From: a virus
DNA length: 22,470 nucleotides
Strand: one strand, 5' to 3'
IMG/VR virus record: IMGVR_UViG_3300025112_002853
Coordinates: 1 to 22,470 of that record
Part shown: one piece after another, positions 21,347-22,470 of the stretch
How positions within the stretch are numbered: position 1 is the first letter of the stretch
Layout: every line of letters begins with the position of its first letter
Notes under the pieces: model-generated
What the model was told of the DNA's origin: nothing
Databases searched by the model: none
Seen by the model: only the letters and a program-made list of their open reading frames with translations
Position numbers and translations under genes: made by a program

Positions 21347-22470
21347 TGGATACACTAAAAAGAGACAAACCAATTCTAAATTTTCGTGAGAAAGCAAGAG
21401 AACAAAGGGGAACTCTTGCCGGTCAATATCCTCATGTTGTAGAGGATAAAATCTATTATCAAATGGAAACACCAAAAGAGATTCACTATGCTGTTGAAAG
21501 TGGTGAAGGGTATCGTAAACCACTTTATAACAACATCATAAAGAAATCATTATCAGCACACAACTTTAGTGTGTTTATTGACACAAATCCAGAGACACCA
21601 GAAGAAGAAAGATACAAAGCGGTAGGTGGGTATCATGTTGGTAGAGCGTCTGTAGAAACACCACACGAATTGGGGTTACATCAAGCAACTTTGTATGGGG
21701 AGTTGAATGATTGCCAATTTAGTAAAGGATTAGATGTTGTTCCGTTTCCTGATCCTGTTTGGCCTCAATATACTAAACTCCTTTTCGAAGATGGTTTTCA
21801 TCATCCAAGACACGCAAATGGTTTGTATGTTTTCAAATCAGCAGATGGTATCAATTGGGAAACCTATTACGATAAACCAATACTCAGCACATTTACGGAG
21901 TGTGTAGAATCTAATAAGAAACTTCCACCAAATTTTGAGTCTCACCAAAATAGACATGAGTTTATGTCCACTAAAGATGTTTTGTCTTTTGATACTCTCC
22001 CTAGTATTTTTTATGATCATAACATCAAAGAGTATGTAATATATCTAAGAGCAAATTTGAGTTTAGGAGTTCGTCATGTAATGTATACACATTCAAAAGA
22101 TTTGATAAATTGGTCTTCTCCAATTTTGATCAAAACAGATCCTCTTTTTGATATGAGTCATGGAAATTTTTATTATATGTGTGCATTTCCTTATCCAAAC
22201 AGTAGCAAGTATATTGCATTCCCCCCACACTTCAAAAATGAAGTAATTTCAAACTCAACATCTATGTCTAAACTTTTTGACGAAACAGAAGGGAATTGGT
22301 CATGGGGAGATACAGATGGCTTCTTAGGAGCGATGAACAGCGGGCATCACCGAAAATATTGGGATGCAAAAACTCTTGTTATGGTTTCGGATAATGGAAT
22401 TGATTGGAAGGTTGTAGATGAAATTCTTCCCTCTGACACCACAGGACATATGACCTTTCCTCATGTTGTT
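21346..22470 (+). CDS. Beta-propeller protein (glycoside-hydrolase-like), 3' end outside window
   Basis: An uninterrupted frame of 375 codons runs from the ATG at 21346 (TAATG overlap with the methyltransferase) off the end of the window. Repeated blade-like units are visible: 'LYVFKSADGINWETY', 'HVMYTHSKDLINWSSPI' and 'TLVMVSDNGIDWKVV', each with a strand then S/T-x-D-x-x-x-W, similar to Asp-box-like turns of five- or six-bladed propellers (GH32/GH43-like or sialidase-like). 'YVIYLRANLSLGVRHVM' and 'PYPNSSKYIAFPPHF' between them resemble the catalytic-face strands of such propellers. Acidic residues that could be catalytic are present, but the assignment of nucleophile and acid is not possible. 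It may trim or bind the glycan made by the cluster. Confidence 0.6.
   Translation, partial: MDTLKRDKPILNFREKAREQRGTLAGQYPHVVEDKIYYQMETPKEIHYAVESGEGYRKPLYNNIIKKSLSAHNFSVFIDTNPETPEEERYKAVGGYHVGRASVETPHELGLHQATLYGELNDCQFSKGLDVVPFPDPVWPQYTKLLFEDGFHHPRHANGLYVFKSADGINWETYYDKPILSTFTECVESNKKLPPNFESHQNRHEFMSTKDVLSFDTLPSIFYDHNIKEYVIYLRANLSLGVRHVMYTHSKDLINWSSPILIKTDPLFDMSHGNFYYMCAFPYPNSSKYIAFPPHFKNEVISNSTSMSKLFDETEGNWSWGDTDGFLGAMNSGHHRKYWDAKTLVMVSDNGIDWKVVDEILPSDTTGHMTFPHVV

Noticed and set aside
1-22470. tRNA genes, CRISPR arrays or attachment sites
   Set aside because: There is almost no non-coding space, and I saw no cloverleaf-like sequence, regular repeats or direct repeats flanking the accessory genes.

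Overview
This window looks like part of the genome of a T4-like tailed phage (contractile-tail myophage type), AT-rich and very densely coded. Every convincing gene lies on the + strand. Neighbouring genes mostly overlap by ATGA (4 nt) or TAATG (1 nt), and the two widest gaps between confident genes are only 100 nt and 71 nt. The diagnosis rests on T4 core replication and recombination genes in T4 order: the end of gp47 (1-768), gp46 (1783-3495), the sliding clamp gp45 (7919-8623), clamp loader gp44 and gp62 (9617-10567, 10856-11236) and the translational repressor RegA (11308-11718). The RegA and short gp62 resemble, from memory, marine and cyanophage T4-like relatives; the host cannot be fixed from the sequence. 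I saw no tRNA, rRNA, CRISPR array, insertion sequence or long repeat.

Layout. (1) 1-3495: recombination nuclease module gp47/gp46, with an HNH endonuclease-like gene and a possible PD-(D/E)XK nuclease gene between them. (2) 3492-5407: GDP-L-fucose synthase and GDP-mannose 4,6-dehydratase, coupled to gp46. (3) 5508-7896: a glutaredoxin/thioredoxin-like domain fused to a complete type II (eukaryote-like) glutamine synthetase, then three small genes, one with a carbohydrate-binding-module-like C-terminus. (4) 7919-11718: sliding clamp, GDP-mannose 3,5-epimerase, clamp loader large subunit, GroES-like co-chaperonin, clamp loader small subunit, RegA. (5) 11735-22470: an uninterrupted glycan cluster of at least thirteen genes: eight glycosyltransferase-like proteins of several folds (including a fucosyltransferase-like and a sialyltransferase-like one), a D-2-hydroxyacid dehydrogenase, a Gfo/Idh/MocA oxidoreductase, a SIS-domain sugar-phosphate isomerase, a CMP-sugar synthetase-like nucleotidyltransferase, a class I methyltransferase and a truncated beta-propeller protein. 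In T4 the DNA polymerase gene 43 follows regA; here the glycan cluster occupies that place.

How the genes may work together (inference): Gmd plus Fcl would make GDP-L-fucose from GDP-mannose. The 3,5-epimerase would make GDP-L-galactose (or GDP-L-gulose) from the same precursor. The isomerase/oxidoreductase/cytidylyltransferase set would make a CMP-activated acidic sugar. The transferases could then assemble a branched glycan on a virion protein, on phage DNA or on the host surface. The glutamine synthetase fusion could supply amide nitrogen during infection or act as an unusual ligase. Most notable are the redox-domain/GSII fusion, the placing of sugar-nucleotide genes inside the replisome operon, and the size and internal consistency of the glycan cluster.
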